64,000 bases of DNA from positions 1,015,056-1,079,055 of the forward strand of contig NZ_AP026830.1 of the NCBI RefSeq assembly GCF_026000775.1, given 5' to 3'. The first letter of the stretch is position 1. Each line of letters begins with the position of its first letter. Under the pieces are notes generated by a model. That model searched no databases and had not been told where the DNA came from. It saw only the letters and a list, made by a program, of their open reading frames with translations. The stretch comes from Vulcanisaeta souniana JCM 11219 (lineage in GTDB: Archaea > Thermoproteota > Thermoprotei > Thermoproteales > Thermocladiaceae). The position numbers were made by a program, and so were the translations under genes. Below, piece by piece: positions 28,611 to 36,240 of the stretch.

Positions 28611-29363
28611 CTATTGCGAACCAACACCACTATAATCAAGCACCTTCTTTAATAAATCACTCTCCGGCGGAACCCCTATGAACTCCACATTACCAACGTC
28701 CTGATCCTCCCTCTTTAGTACCACCGTGGGTACTGCAGTAACCTGGTAAGCATCAGCTATGTCGCTCTCCTCATAGGCCTCCACTGTTATCGAGACAACC
28801 TTACCCTTACTGTCATAGGCAAACATGTTCGCCATTAGGACCGCGTATGGGCAGTATGGACATGATGGCGTGACCACTGTTAAAACCTCGACCTTCTTGC
28901 TATTGTCTGCGCTCATTAAGGCCTCAAGCCCCTTTTTGGTCTTTGGCCTTAGCTTGGTCTCACCAACTGATATCCTGACTATGGTCTCTATGAAAGCCCT
29001 AACTTCTTCACCAAGTGGCGCACCCAGGTACTTAATTGCGCCATCGAGTAGGTATATTACGGGAACCCTTGGTAGCTCTACATTGTACTTCGCAAACAAT
29101 CCATTGTTCTCCTCATACTTGATTTTTTTCAGTATTAGCTTCCCAGGTGGTGCTAATTCGGCAAGTAGGTCCAGTAGCTCCTCGGTTGGAACACACCAAT
29201 TAGTGTCCCTGTTACCGCAGGTATTGCTTGTGAAGAATAATACCTCCACCGGATTCTTCATTTGTGATAATATCTCCTTTATTATCTCCTTTGTTTCCTC
29301 ATCAACCTCTATGTGGGGCACCTCCGATGTGCCCTGTGGCTTCTCGAAGGGTGTTGCAGACAT
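28611..29363 (-). CDS. Protein disulfide oxidoreductase (tandem thioredoxin/glutaredoxin fold)
   Basis: A protein of about 250 residues made of two thioredoxin-like units, as in the archaeal PDO that forms and shuffles cytoplasmic disulfides. The second unit has the canonical CPYC active site (residues 168-171) and the cis-Pro VTAVPTVVL. The first unit has Cys49 and Cys57 separated by seven residues (C-GNRDTNW-C) instead of two, so its redox loop is expanded; IYLLDG and VPRVPVIYL keep the fold. The frame opens upstream at 29408, but TATA box ctttttataggg lies at about 29388-29399, inside that extension. The ATG at 29363 is the leaderless start. Confidence 0.88.
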   Translation of the reverse strand: MSATPFEKPQGTSEVPHIEVDEETKEIIKEILSQMKNPVEVLFFTSNTCGNRDTNWCVPTEELLDLLAELAPPGKLILKKIKYEENNGLFAKYNVELPRVPVIYLLDGAIKYLGAPLGEEVRAFIETIVRISVGETKLRPKTKKGLEALMSADNSKKVEVLTVVTPSCPYCPYAVLMANMFAYDSKGKVVSITVEAYEESDIADAYQVTAVPTVVLKREDQDVGNVEFIGVPPESDLLKKVLDYSGVGSQ

Positions 29364-29387
29364 TCTATCTTCGTGGAGAATACCCCT

Positions 29388-29399
29388 ATAAAAAGCCTT
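29388..29399 (-). promoter_or_regulatory. TATA box of the disulfide oxidoreductase gene
   Basis: On the minus strand gctttttatagg reads as a strong TATA element centred about 30 bases before the ATG at 29363. It rules out the longer upstream start. Confidence 0.6.
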
Positions 29400-29430
29400 T
29401 TTTCCCATTTATTTTCAATAGTAAAAGGAT

Positions 29431-29877
29431 CTACCTACTCCTCCTTGTTCTTCTCCTTGCGCTCTTCTTCTTGCCCTTGGACCTCGATTTCTTCCTCCTG
29501 CCCTTCTTCCTAGACTTACTCCTCGCCTTCCTAGTTTCCTCAACCTCACTCGCTGCCTTATCGACTAACTCCTTGATAATGCCACCCTCAATCCATGAAT
29601 TTGCCTTGCCGATTTCATTATCCACCAAGTCATTAATTAGGGACTGACCGACCTGGTCCACGCCAACCAATAACACCTTAGCAAGGGCCTTATTACCATC
29701 AAGACTTACTATACTTGAAAACTCCTCGCCAAGCTTCTCCCTAATGTACTTCCTCAACTTCCTATATTTCTCCTCGCTAAATCCCCTAACGTACAAGGTT
29801 TCCAACAGATACATTTGTTCATCCTTAGCAAAGATAAACTTCAAATCATCACCCCCAATATCCTTGATCACGTCCAC
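29431..29877 (-). CDS. Protein with highly basic Lys/Arg/Ser C-terminal tail, unrecognised
   Basis: A 148-residue protein. Residues 1-115 form a folded alpha/beta-looking region (LKFIFAKDEQMYLLETLYVRGFSEE ... VLLVGVDQVGQSLINDLVDNEIG), and the last 33 residues are almost all Lys, Arg, Ser and Gly (SRKKGRRKKSRSKGKKKS). Such a tail suggests nucleic acid or ribosome binding. The GTG at 29877 lies about 29 bases from ggtttattag on the minus strand, so it is probably leaderless. It lies just before the non-coding region that holds the C/D sRNA. I do not recognise the family. Confidence 0.75.
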   Translation of the reverse strand: MDVIKDIGGDDLKFIFAKDEQMYLLETLYVRGFSEEKYRKLRKYIREKLGEEFSSIVSLDGNKALAKVLLVGVDQVGQSLINDLVDNEIGKANSWIEGGIIKELVDKAASEVEETRKARSKSRKKGRRKKSRSKGKKKSARRRTRRSR

Positions 29878-29954
29878 GCCCCAAGAACCTAATCAAGCAC
29901 TAATAAACCTTACATCGTACCTATTTACCTAGTTAAGCGATAATTAATCCTAAA

Positions 29955-30015
29955 GCCTTCAGTACTTAAAGGATTCCTCATCAAGTCAGTGAGGTGAAGC
30001 ATCTTCATCATTGTA
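29955..30015 (-). ncRNA. Box C/D guide sRNA with a 16S rRNA-matching D guide
   Basis: All four boxes are present on the minus strand. Box C is atgatga (30011-30005), a 15-base guide follows, box D' is ctga (29989-29986), then two bases, box C' tgatgag (29983-29977), a 14-base guide, and box D ctga (29962-29959). The D guide contains tccttaagt-type sequence: its tcctttaagt segment is complementary over ten bases to acuuaaagga of archaeal 16S rRNA, the conserved 907-926 region. By the N+5 rule the target is the second U of acuu (E. coli position 912). The D' guide (agatgcttcacctca) has no target I can name. A TATA element (ttatttaaat, about 30030-30040) lies upstream. Confidence 0.8.
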
Positions 30016-30085
30016 CAATCCACATACGTATTTAAATAACTTTTCGTCCAACTACTAGCAATCCAGCACGCCTTCCGCATTACCA

Positions 30086-30236
30086 GTAATACCAAGTCGT
30101 GAATGGCAGTACGCAATCAGCGCCCTCATTCGCAGAGAATGATGCCTCGGCGATCACCTCGTAACTCATTACTCCCGTCACACCACCAACCAACTCGAGT
30201 ACCCTATTCCATGTAGTCAGCGCGGAGCCTATTATC
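30086..30236 (-). pseudogene. Possible gene fragment, 48-residue protein-like frame
   Basis: On the minus strand one frame reads LIIGSALTTWNRVLELVGG, then VTGVMSYEVIAEASFSANE and GADCVLPFTTWYYW before a stop at about 30088. It is open for roughly 48 codons and looks protein-like, but its upstream side runs into an AT-rich TATA-like stretch and has no ordinary start except an internal ATG. It may be a decayed or very short gene. The rest of 30237-30543 is AT-rich and shows nothing firm. Confidence 0.3.
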
Positions 30237-30543
30237 AGGCGGCAAGGACAAATAATGGAGCATAAATTTTTGATGCATTAAATATTGGTATTATTAAGTC
30301 AAATGAAGGGCAGTAATTGCCGCGAACCAATGAGCCACAAATACTTTTAACCATGTAATTAATCATGTAATAGGTGATGCAAGGACTTAAGTACTGATGG
30401 ATGAGGAGGAACCCACGTGCTGACCATTTCTTCAATCCTTGATCCTCGAACATGAACACTCATACCTTAATTAAATTACCAAACCCACATTACCCAAGCG
30501 TAACGAGTACCTCCGGGATAATAATCATGTTTATCCAAAGGAG

Positions 30544-30795
30544 TTATACTAGGCCTAATCGTCCAAGTAAGTCATAGGCATTGTTCTCCGGTGCTAGCTT
30601 AACATACGCCTTCTTTTCACCGGTCATTGTTATTAGTGTGTTCACACCTTCGACCTTTACGCCATAAGTCTTCTCAACGTAATCCCTAATTTCCTTCTTA
30701 GTGGTGTCCCTGGGCACGATTATGGTTATCTTATTCTCCCTCTCGGCAAGCCTAAGGCTCTTCTCTGTTAATACGAATCTCACTATCACACCCAT
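30544..30795 (-). CDS. rpl23: Ribosomal protein uL23
   Basis: Large-subunit protein uL23, 83 residues, normal archaeal size. Typical blocks are VIVRFVLTEKSLRLAERENKITIIV, KEIRDYVEKTYGVKVEGVNTLITMTGEKKAYVKLAP and a final DLLGRLGLV. It binds 23S rRNA beside the exit tunnel, where SRP docks. The ATG at 30795 overlaps the uL4 stop (TGATG), so the two genes are translationally coupled; the extra codon upstream (GTG at 30798) is not needed. It is the last gene of the uL3-uL4-uL23 operon; uL2, which usually follows, is absent here. Confidence 0.95.
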   Translation of the reverse strand: MGVIVRFVLTEKSLRLAERENKITIIVPRDTTKKEIRDYVEKTYGVKVEGVNTLITMTGEKKAYVKLAPENNAYDLLGRLGLV

Positions 30796-31625
30796 CACCC
30801 CATGAATAAGCCCTTTCTCAATTCTTCAATCGCGCCTAGGGTCCATAGTGTTAACCTACCAGGAACACCACCAGGCGCTAGGTATAGTACGCTAAGGTTC
30901 CTCACTGGGACCACATCAACACCCGGTAAATTCCTTGCAACTCTAATCACTGGCGAGTCCGTGGATGGCACAACAATGAGCACACTCTTACCCTCCTTAT
31001 ATCTTCTACCCCTCATCTTACCCTTGCCGGACCTGATCCTAATCCTTTCCGCAACCCTCTCAATGTCATCCCAAAGCCCTAATGACATGAGGGTCTTCTT
31101 GAGGTCTGTCATTACGCCTATTCTTCCAAGGTCATCATTAACCACTAAAGGTATCTGCGGAACCTTATCAACCAAGTGCCCCCTGGCGATCACTAGATCC
31201 TTTATTGCAGTTGATGCTATGGCAGACCTAATGGCCTTCCTACGCTCCCTCTTATTGATTTTCTCATGTAGGATCTTCTCAACCTTAGGTGGGTGGGCTC
31301 TCCTACCCTTGACAACGTTTGGCGCTATCCTTGCCGTTGGCCAGAGACTGCCCTTGACCCTGGGAACCCTGGCAATACCTAGTCCTATGCCGAAGCTCAC
31401 GGCCGTAGTTCTATTGCCAGCCATTGGGTCAGTGCCCTTGGGCTGTAGTCTAGCTGTTAAAGCACTGAGGTAAGCCCTTAGTATTAAGTCAGGTCTTATT
31501 GATTCGAGGAATTGCGGTGGCAGTGTCACATCACCAATGGTACTGCCACTTAGGTCGAACACCTTCACTGTAGTCGGCACCGTGTAGACCGGCCTTATCA
31601 GTGGTGATAAGTCTAGGGACACCAT
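30795..31625 (-). CDS. rpl4: Ribosomal protein uL4
   Basis: uL4, about 276 residues from the preferred start. The tunnel-loop region is RTTAVSFGIGLGIARVPRVKG, with RRAHPPKVEKILHEKINKRERRKAIRSAIAST following, both hallmarks of archaeal L4. Three starts are possible: 31661, 31631 (ATGA overlapping the uL3 stop) and 31625. A GGGTG stretch seven bases upstream favours 31625 (MVSLDLSPLIRP). It binds 23S rRNA and lines the exit tunnel. The gene overlaps uL3 by a few bases at its start and uL23 at its stop. Confidence 0.94.
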   Translation of the reverse strand: MVSLDLSPLIRPVYTVPTTVKVFDLSGSTIGDVTLPPQFLESIRPDLILRAYLSALTARLQPKGTDPMAGNRTTAVSFGIGLGIARVPRVKGSLWPTARIAPNVVKGRRAHPPKVEKILHEKINKRERRKAIRSAIASTAIKDLVIARGHLVDKVPQIPLVVNDDLGRIGVMTDLKKTLMSLGLWDDIERVAERIRIRSGKGKMRGRRYKEGKSVLIVVPSTDSPVIRVARNLPGVDVVPVRNLSVLYLAPGGVPGRLTLWTLGAIEELRKGLFMG

Positions 31626-31627
31626 GC

Positions 31628-32656
31628 TCATGCACCCTGCAACTGCTGTGTTGATAACCAAACTATTTGAATCTTACCGGTTGGGTAGGTCTGTGGCCTT
31701 GGTCTCACCGGGAACCTAAGGGTCACCAGTCTCTTGACTATGCCGGGTACTGTACCATCAAGGACTATGTATTGTCCTTTAATAATGCCGTAGTGTGGGA
31801 AGCCCGAGCTTGGTGTTACCTCAACGCCGTTAAGGCCTATCTTGAGTATCCTTTTGTTATACTCAGTCCTCTTGTGTAGTCCCATCTGCCCTGGTCTTGG
31901 CGTTGTGAAGGTTAGGGCAGGATTCTGTGGGCCAATGGCGCCGATCCTCCTATAGCCCTTCCTATGCTTGTGCCACTTTGGTAGTATCTTGACATTGAAC
32001 CTCTTAACTACACCCTGCCATCCCTTACCCTTGGTTATCGCCGCTACGTCAACGTACTGACCCTCGCTAAACACATCCGTCACATTAATATCCTTACCAA
32101 GCACAGATTCTGCGTATTTAATTAATTGATTAGCATCATCAACACCACCAATGGGTATTTCTAAAAGCTCAGGGGTTTTCTTACCAATGCCACTAAGCCT
32201 TGGTTGTGTTGCTACAAGCGCCCTGATTTCCGTAATAACGTCTACATTATCAAGTATTCTCTTCATCATTTCCTCCTTATTAAACTTCTCAGGGAGTGTT
32301 GATATTCTCCTGGCAATGTCCTTTGGCACGTTGGGCATCCAGACCTCACCAAGGCTTAGCTTTAGGTTCCTCCAGGGGTCATAGGTGTATGCCCTAAAGG
32401 CTATTACCTTAATTGGCGGCGCATCCAGTATGGTGACTGGTCTAATAATCTCCTTGCTGTAGAATGGACTTGTTGGTCTATCATCAATCATAACAACATG
32501 CGCCATGCCAGCCTTATAGGCAGCAAATCCAAGCAATATGGGCTTACCGCCATGCGGGTCAGGCCACACGCTGAACTTAGCCACTAGGGACTCGGCACGT
32601 TTCCTTGGGTAGTAAGCCATGGATCCACGCTTAGGCCTATGAATCTTTAAACCCAT
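31628..32656 (-). CDS. rpl3: Ribosomal protein uL3
   Basis: uL3, 342 residues, normal archaeal length. The start MGLKIHRPKRGSMAYYPRKRA and the WPDPHGGKPILLGFAAYKAGM block are typical. The core QYVDVAAITKGKGWQGVVKRF and the loop GYRRIGAIGPQNPALTFTTPRPGQMG reach the peptidyl transferase centre. It is the first gene of the uL3-uL4-uL23 operon and starts under its own promoter: tttttaaatag is a minus-strand TATA element about 26-30 bases upstream. Confidence 0.95.
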   Translation of the reverse strand: MGLKIHRPKRGSMAYYPRKRAESLVAKFSVWPDPHGGKPILLGFAAYKAGMAHVVMIDDRPTSPFYSKEIIRPVTILDAPPIKVIAFRAYTYDPWRNLKLSLGEVWMPNVPKDIARRISTLPEKFNKEEMMKRILDNVDVITEIRALVATQPRLSGIGKKTPELLEIPIGGVDDANQLIKYAESVLGKDINVTDVFSEGQYVDVAAITKGKGWQGVVKRFNVKILPKWHKHRKGYRRIGAIGPQNPALTFTTPRPGQMGLHKRTEYNKRILKIGLNGVEVTPSSGFPHYGIIKGQYIVLDGTVPGIVKRLVTLRFPVRPRPQTYPTGKIQIVWLSTQQLQGA

Positions 32657-32802
32657 AGTTCAGCCTACGTAGTCACAACCCTATTTAAAAATTATTAGTT
32701 CCCTCCAGCTTGACAACTTCCTCACAGGTTTATTACTTGCTTTGCCCAAACCATTGGCTGGTGGCCATTCCTGGTCAGCCGAAGGAACCGAGTTGTTCCT
32801 CA
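32657..32802 (-). promoter_or_regulatory. Promoter and structured leader region of the uL3 operon
   Basis: A minus-strand TATA element (tttttaaatag, about 32681-32691) serves uL3. Upstream, a hairpin ggaac-aactcg-gttcc and a gtgatga ... ctga pair (box C-like and D-like) occur in the spacer between the SPOUT gene and uL3. The C-to-D distance is too long for an ordinary C/D sRNA, and no C' box is seen. It may be a K-turn or structured leader bound by a ribosomal protein, but this is speculative. Confidence 0.35.
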
Positions 32803-33663
32803 TCACGGTAATGAACCACGTAGGTACCTAATGACGTTTATTATTGATAGGACGGCAATAACAGCCTCCTCGGTTCTTACGGTCTCAACACCTTGACCAG
32901 GTATGAAATTAATAAATGGGTATCTTTTCAAAGCCTCCTCTATGCCCTCGGCCCTGAGGATCTCATCAACGCCATGATACGGGGAACCAAAGACCACAAG
33001 AACCTTATCTCGGCTAATGATGTTCCTTAGGTTATCCATGGCATCCTTAATATTCATGCCCTCCTTACCCGTTAAAATCACATAGTCATAGTCATTAAAC
33101 AACCCATTCAAATCCCCAACCTCTGGGTAAAAACCCCAATAGATGTTTAGGCGGTCCCTTGGAACAACATGCGCCCTATACGTGTCGTCCCTGGTGGTTG
33201 GGGCGTCAATTTGAACAACAACCCTCGTACCCAGTGGCATTGGTCTCGGTACCTTAGCATAGACTTCATTGCCGATCTTAATTATCGAGAAGTAGCCATC
33301 CCACCTAACCACGACCCCCTCCCTATACTCACCCCTTTGCGGTTTGCCCTCCGGTGCATGATTGGGGGTCTTTAATGGCGGTAGTAAACCAACGTACTTA
33401 AGGTCTCTGTCGAGCTTAAACAAGTCCTTCCTTAGGTATGGTGGTGCCGAGAGATATTGGAGATTCTTGTTTATGAAAACAGCCCGATCCCTATCACCAA
33501 CCAGCCTATGCCTGTACACAATGATCTTGTTTACCTGAAACATAGCAGCGCCCCTACCAACATAACCGATCTTCCTCACCGCCTCCCGATCATCAGGAAC
33601 CTCGGCAAGGAAGTCACTGGGTATTGCAATATCAATAATTGGTTTTAACCTTGAAACCCTCAT
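32803..33663 (-). CDS. SPOUT-family RNA methyltransferase (COG2106/SPOUT1 type)
   Basis: A 286-residue protein of the COG2106 group (putative RNA uridine N3- or SPOUT1-like methyltransferase). The start VSRLKPIIDIAIPSDFL is followed by residues NKIIVYRHR, an OB-like inserted domain (GVVVRWDGYFSIIKIGNEVYAKVPRPMPLGTRVVVQI) and the C-terminal trefoil-knot region with KVLVVFGSPYHGVDEIL and FINFIPGQGVETVRTEEA. This gene lies next to uL3 in many archaea, and its human relative is a centrosome/mitotic RNA methyltransferase; the archaeal target is probably rRNA. It follows the 44-residue ORF by 26 bases. Confidence 0.85.
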   Translation of the reverse strand: MRVSRLKPIIDIAIPSDFLAEVPDDREAVRKIGYVGRGAAMFQVNKIIVYRHRLVGDRDRAVFINKNLQYLSAPPYLRKDLFKLDRDLKYVGLLPPLKTPNHAPEGKPQRGEYREGVVVRWDGYFSIIKIGNEVYAKVPRPMPLGTRVVVQIDAPTTRDDTYRAHVVPRDRLNIYWGFYPEVGDLNGLFNDYDYVILTGKEGMNIKDAMDNLRNIISRDKVLVVFGSPYHGVDEILRAEGIEEALKRYPFINFIPGQGVETVRTEEAVIAVLSIINVIRYLRGSLP

Positions 33664-33689
33664 TTTAACACCATGACTTTAAAACAAAA

Positions 33690-33824
33690 CTACTTCTTAC
33701 CTCCGCCCTTGCCCTGCTTATCCTGCTGTGCGCCACCTTGTGCGGACTCAGCAGTTGCCCTACCCATCCTTCTTTCCTCCTCCTCACTCGTTATGAATAG
33801 GCTAGTCCTTTGTTTACCGCCCAC
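33690..33824 (-). CDS. Small basic low-complexity protein (44 residues)
   Basis: A leaderless-looking mini-gene upstream of the SPOUT methyltransferase. From GTG at 33824 to TAG at 33690 it encodes MGGKQRTSLFITSEEEERRM, then GRATAESAQGGAQQDKQGK and GGGKK. A TATA element (tttataaat, about 33847-33857) lies about 28 bases upstream. The N-terminal half could be a short helix and the tail is Gln/Gly/Lys-rich. It may be a ribosome- or RNA-associated peptide, but I recognise no family and it could be a non-coding stretch. Confidence 0.5.
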   Translation of the reverse strand: MGGKQRTSLFITSEEEERRMGRATAESAQGGAQQDKQGKGGGKK

Positions 33825-34002
33825 GGTAATTACAAATACGGGCTTAATTTATAAACTTTTTCACGTTTAGGGCCCCGCCTCTCCAAAGGGAAAGAGTGGC
33901 TTCAATTGGGCATAAACGTCGCAGCAAGCGTGGTGGTATCAAATAATACTTGGCTACTTCACAAGAGGAACTAAGGAGGACTGTCTCTACCTACGGAGGA
34001 AG

Positions 34003-34167
34003 ATGACTGGGGTTCAATCCACCATTGGTGAGTATAAGGATGTGTTGTACTATGGTGCGTATATTGAATTGAATAAAGTGAAGCATAGGTTACTTCATGA
34101 GTCGGCGTGTCTACAATCTAACCTGGGTTACCCATTCAGTATTGCGCAGGATAGGTCTACCCTTTAA
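34003..34167 (+). CDS. Short ORF, possible gene fragment
   Basis: A 54-residue frame begins MTGVQSTIGEYKDVLYYGAY and ends SIAQDRSTL. The same frame stays open upstream for about 30 codons (YFTRGTKEDCLYLRRK) without a start, which suggests the 5' part of a decayed gene or a longer protein with a non-standard start. It lies in the 350-base gap between the 44-residue ORF and secY and faces secY. No family is recognised. The rest of 33860-34000 shows no further feature. Confidence 0.35.
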   Translation: MTGVQSTIGEYKDVLYYGAYIELNKVKHRLLHESACLQSNLGYPFSIAQDRSTL

Positions 34168-34182
34168 GATGGGGGAAGGAGG

Positions 34183-35622
34183 TTATTCTTTACCAAGGAG
34201 CCTCTTGAGCCCTGGGTAAATCTCAAACAACTGCTCCTGCATCGCCAGTGAGTAGTACTGTATTATTATCTCCACGACAAGTATTAATCCAATGCCACCG
34301 CCGAAGACACCAGCTATATCACCAAGGGCGGCTATGACACCAACAATTAAGCCACTTATTACTGTTAGCATCCTCACATACCTATCAAGGAATCTGGCGA
34401 TCACCCTAGCACTCGGCCTAAAACCAGGTATTTGCATACCACCTTGAATTATGTACTTAGCCTGATCCTCAGCACTAAGTCCAGCTAGGTTCACCCAGAC
34501 TATTGCGAAGACCACCGACAGTACAGCGTACATCACTATATGCACCGCTATGTAGGCAGCATCGATGTTCCTAGGTACGACAGTGAAGTAATAAAGCAGG
34601 GAGTTCGGGCATGGTATTAAACCAACGGTTGTAGAGTGCGCACACGCCAGCCAATTAAGGAAGGGATTGGCATTGGCCTTGTTATACGCGCTCCAAATAA
34701 GTGTTAGGCCTTCACCAACGAGGTAAACGGTGTATGCCGTGAATATTATGGGGAGCACCGAAACGTACATGAGCTTCAACGGCACTGAATACCTATAACC
34801 CCTGTACTGAACCAGGGCTACTGGTATTGACACCTCCATTAATTCCAGGTATAGTACTATCAATGCCAGGGCTATTGTTGCTATTAAGCCAGTGAGACTC
34901 GGGAGATTAACCTGGTAAAGGATAGTCATTAGGTAACTCAATTTCCCCGCTATTGCATAGTATATTGCCGTTGCCAAGGCTGGTATTGCGCCATAGGGTA
35001 TTGTGGAACCCGGTAGTATGAAGGGTGAGAATGTCATAGCAAACATTTGCTTAACTATAGTAACAAGGATAAATAGCGATATACCACTACCTAGGCCCCA
35101 GCCCTTGGATATTAAGTCATCCATGAGGATTATGATGAGGGTGGCTACCAGTAATTGAATGATAATCAAGACACCACCAAGTGCATTAACGGGGATCAAC
35201 TGACCACTCGTAACCAGGGCTATTGATTCAAGGAGCCCAAAGACAATTGCCAAGAGCTTAAGCAATGCATTGAATTTTGCCTGATCCTCCGGGTCCTCAA
35301 GATCCACGTTAATCATGTCAGAGAAAACAAGAATCTCAAGTATTATGCCAGCCACCACTATTGGCGTTATACCCAACTGGGCAAGTGATCCAAAGGTTAT
35401 GCCCAGTATTGAGGCTATGGCTGGTGACATGAAAAAAGACGGTGTAGTGGGACTAAGCCCGTAGAGAGGCGTTATTGACATGAGGAGGTACACGGTTATC
35501 GAGAGAAAGGTCCAGAACAACCTAGAACCCATACTGAGGGCTTCCTTTGGTTTAGGGACCGTTGGCATGAGGCGTAGTATAGGTTCCACAACATCTATGA
35601 ACCTACGCCCGCCACTAGCCAT
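34183..35622 (-). CDS. secY: Preprotein translocase subunit SecY
   Basis: SecY/Sec61-alpha channel, 479 residues with ten hydrophobic segments. The N-terminus carries RFIDVVEPILRLMPTVPKPKEALSMGSRLFWTF, the plug/TM2 region is LYGLSPTTPSFFMSPAIASILGITFG, and the TM7 region and cytoplasmic loop VALVQYRGYRYSVPLKLMYVSVLPIIFTAY carry basic ribosome-contact residues. The C-terminal part GGMQIPGFRPSARVIARFLDRYV is the conserved loop between TM8 and TM9. It overlaps the end of uL15 by 8 bases, so the two are translationally coupled. SRP RNA lies 5 kb away, a coincidence of location. Confidence 0.95.
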   Translation of the reverse strand: MASGGRRFIDVVEPILRLMPTVPKPKEALSMGSRLFWTFLSITVYLLMSITPLYGLSPTTPSFFMSPAIASILGITFGSLAQLGITPIVVAGIILEILVFSDMINVDLEDPEDQAKFNALLKLLAIVFGLLESIALVTSGQLIPVNALGGVLIIIQLLVATLIIILMDDLISKGWGLGSGISLFILVTIVKQMFAMTFSPFILPGSTIPYGAIPALATAIYYAIAGKLSYLMTILYQVNLPSLTGLIATIALALIVLYLELMEVSIPVALVQYRGYRYSVPLKLMYVSVLPIIFTAYTVYLVGEGLTLIWSAYNKANANPFLNWLACAHSTTVGLIPCPNSLLYYFTVVPRNIDAAYIAVHIVMYAVLSVVFAIVWVNLAGLSAEDQAKYIIQGGMQIPGFRPSARVIARFLDRYVRMLTVISGLIVGVIAALGDIAGVFGGGIGLILVVEIIIQYYSLAMQEQLFEIYPGLKRLLGKE

Positions 35623-36088
35623 GCACTACCCCCCTGACGAGCTCCACGGAACCACCCACGGCCCTGACCTTCTCCTCGGCCTTCCTGGAGATCCACACTG
35701 CTTTAATAATCATAGGTTTAGTGACGCGCCCCCTACCCAGTAACTTGTTAAAACCGAGCTTCGTGAGGTCAATGACGTACTTACCATCGGCCACCTGAGC
35801 CAGACCTTTACTAACTAACTCATCAAGCATCATCTCGAGCTCTCCAACATTAATGCCAAGCTTGGCGGCAACTATCGTATTGGGCTGCTTAAAGCCATGC
35901 TTTCCAAAGAATGGATAACCATTAGTGTCCTCGGCATATTTCATGACGAGAGACCACTTATGTTTATGAAGACCTGACTTACCCCTGCCACCACTTGAGC
36001 CACTCTTTCTATGCTGGCCAACCCTACCCCAACTATGCGTTCTCAAGCCCCTGTACTTCCTCGACTTTCTCTCAAATCTCCTAACCAT
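35615..36088 (-). CDS. rpl15: Ribosomal protein uL15
   Basis: uL15, 157 residues, typical for archaea. The N-terminal tail RRFERKSRKYRGLRTHSWGR is very basic, and the glycine-rich RNA-binding stretch is GSSGGRGKSGLHKHKWSLVMKY. A folded C-terminus follows (VADGKYVIDLTKLGFNKLLGRGRV). The stop overlaps the secY start. A minus-strand TATA-like stretch at about 36113-36123 suggests that uL15-secY have their own promoter rather than running on from uL30. Confidence 0.94.
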   Translation of the reverse strand: MVRRFERKSRKYRGLRTHSWGRVGQHRKSGSSGGRGKSGLHKHKWSLVMKYAEDTNGYPFFGKHGFKQPNTIVAAKLGINVGELEMMLDELVSKGLAQVADGKYVIDLTKLGFNKLLGRGRVTKPMIIKAVWISRKAEEKVRAVGGSVELVRGVVHG

Positions 36089-36240
36089 GACTACGATTGA
36101 TTATTGAAAGCCTTAATAAATTTTACGACTATCCCTTGCCCATACAGGCAACGCATCGTTATAAAACACCTAAATTGATCAAACAAATAATTGATTCGTC
36201 TATTAGGTTGTAAACAGGAAACGGAAGGATTTAGGCTGGG

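Noticed and set aside
29925-30116. 63-residue minus-strand ORF
   Set aside because: It covers the C/D sRNA and its promoter; no RBS or family likeness.
30235-30459. 74-residue minus-strand ORF
   Set aside because: Low-quality frame in an AT-rich spacer with no homology I can see.
32690-32812. Ordinary box C/D sRNA in the uL3 leader
   Set aside because: The C-to-D guide is about 20 bases and no C'/D' pair is present.
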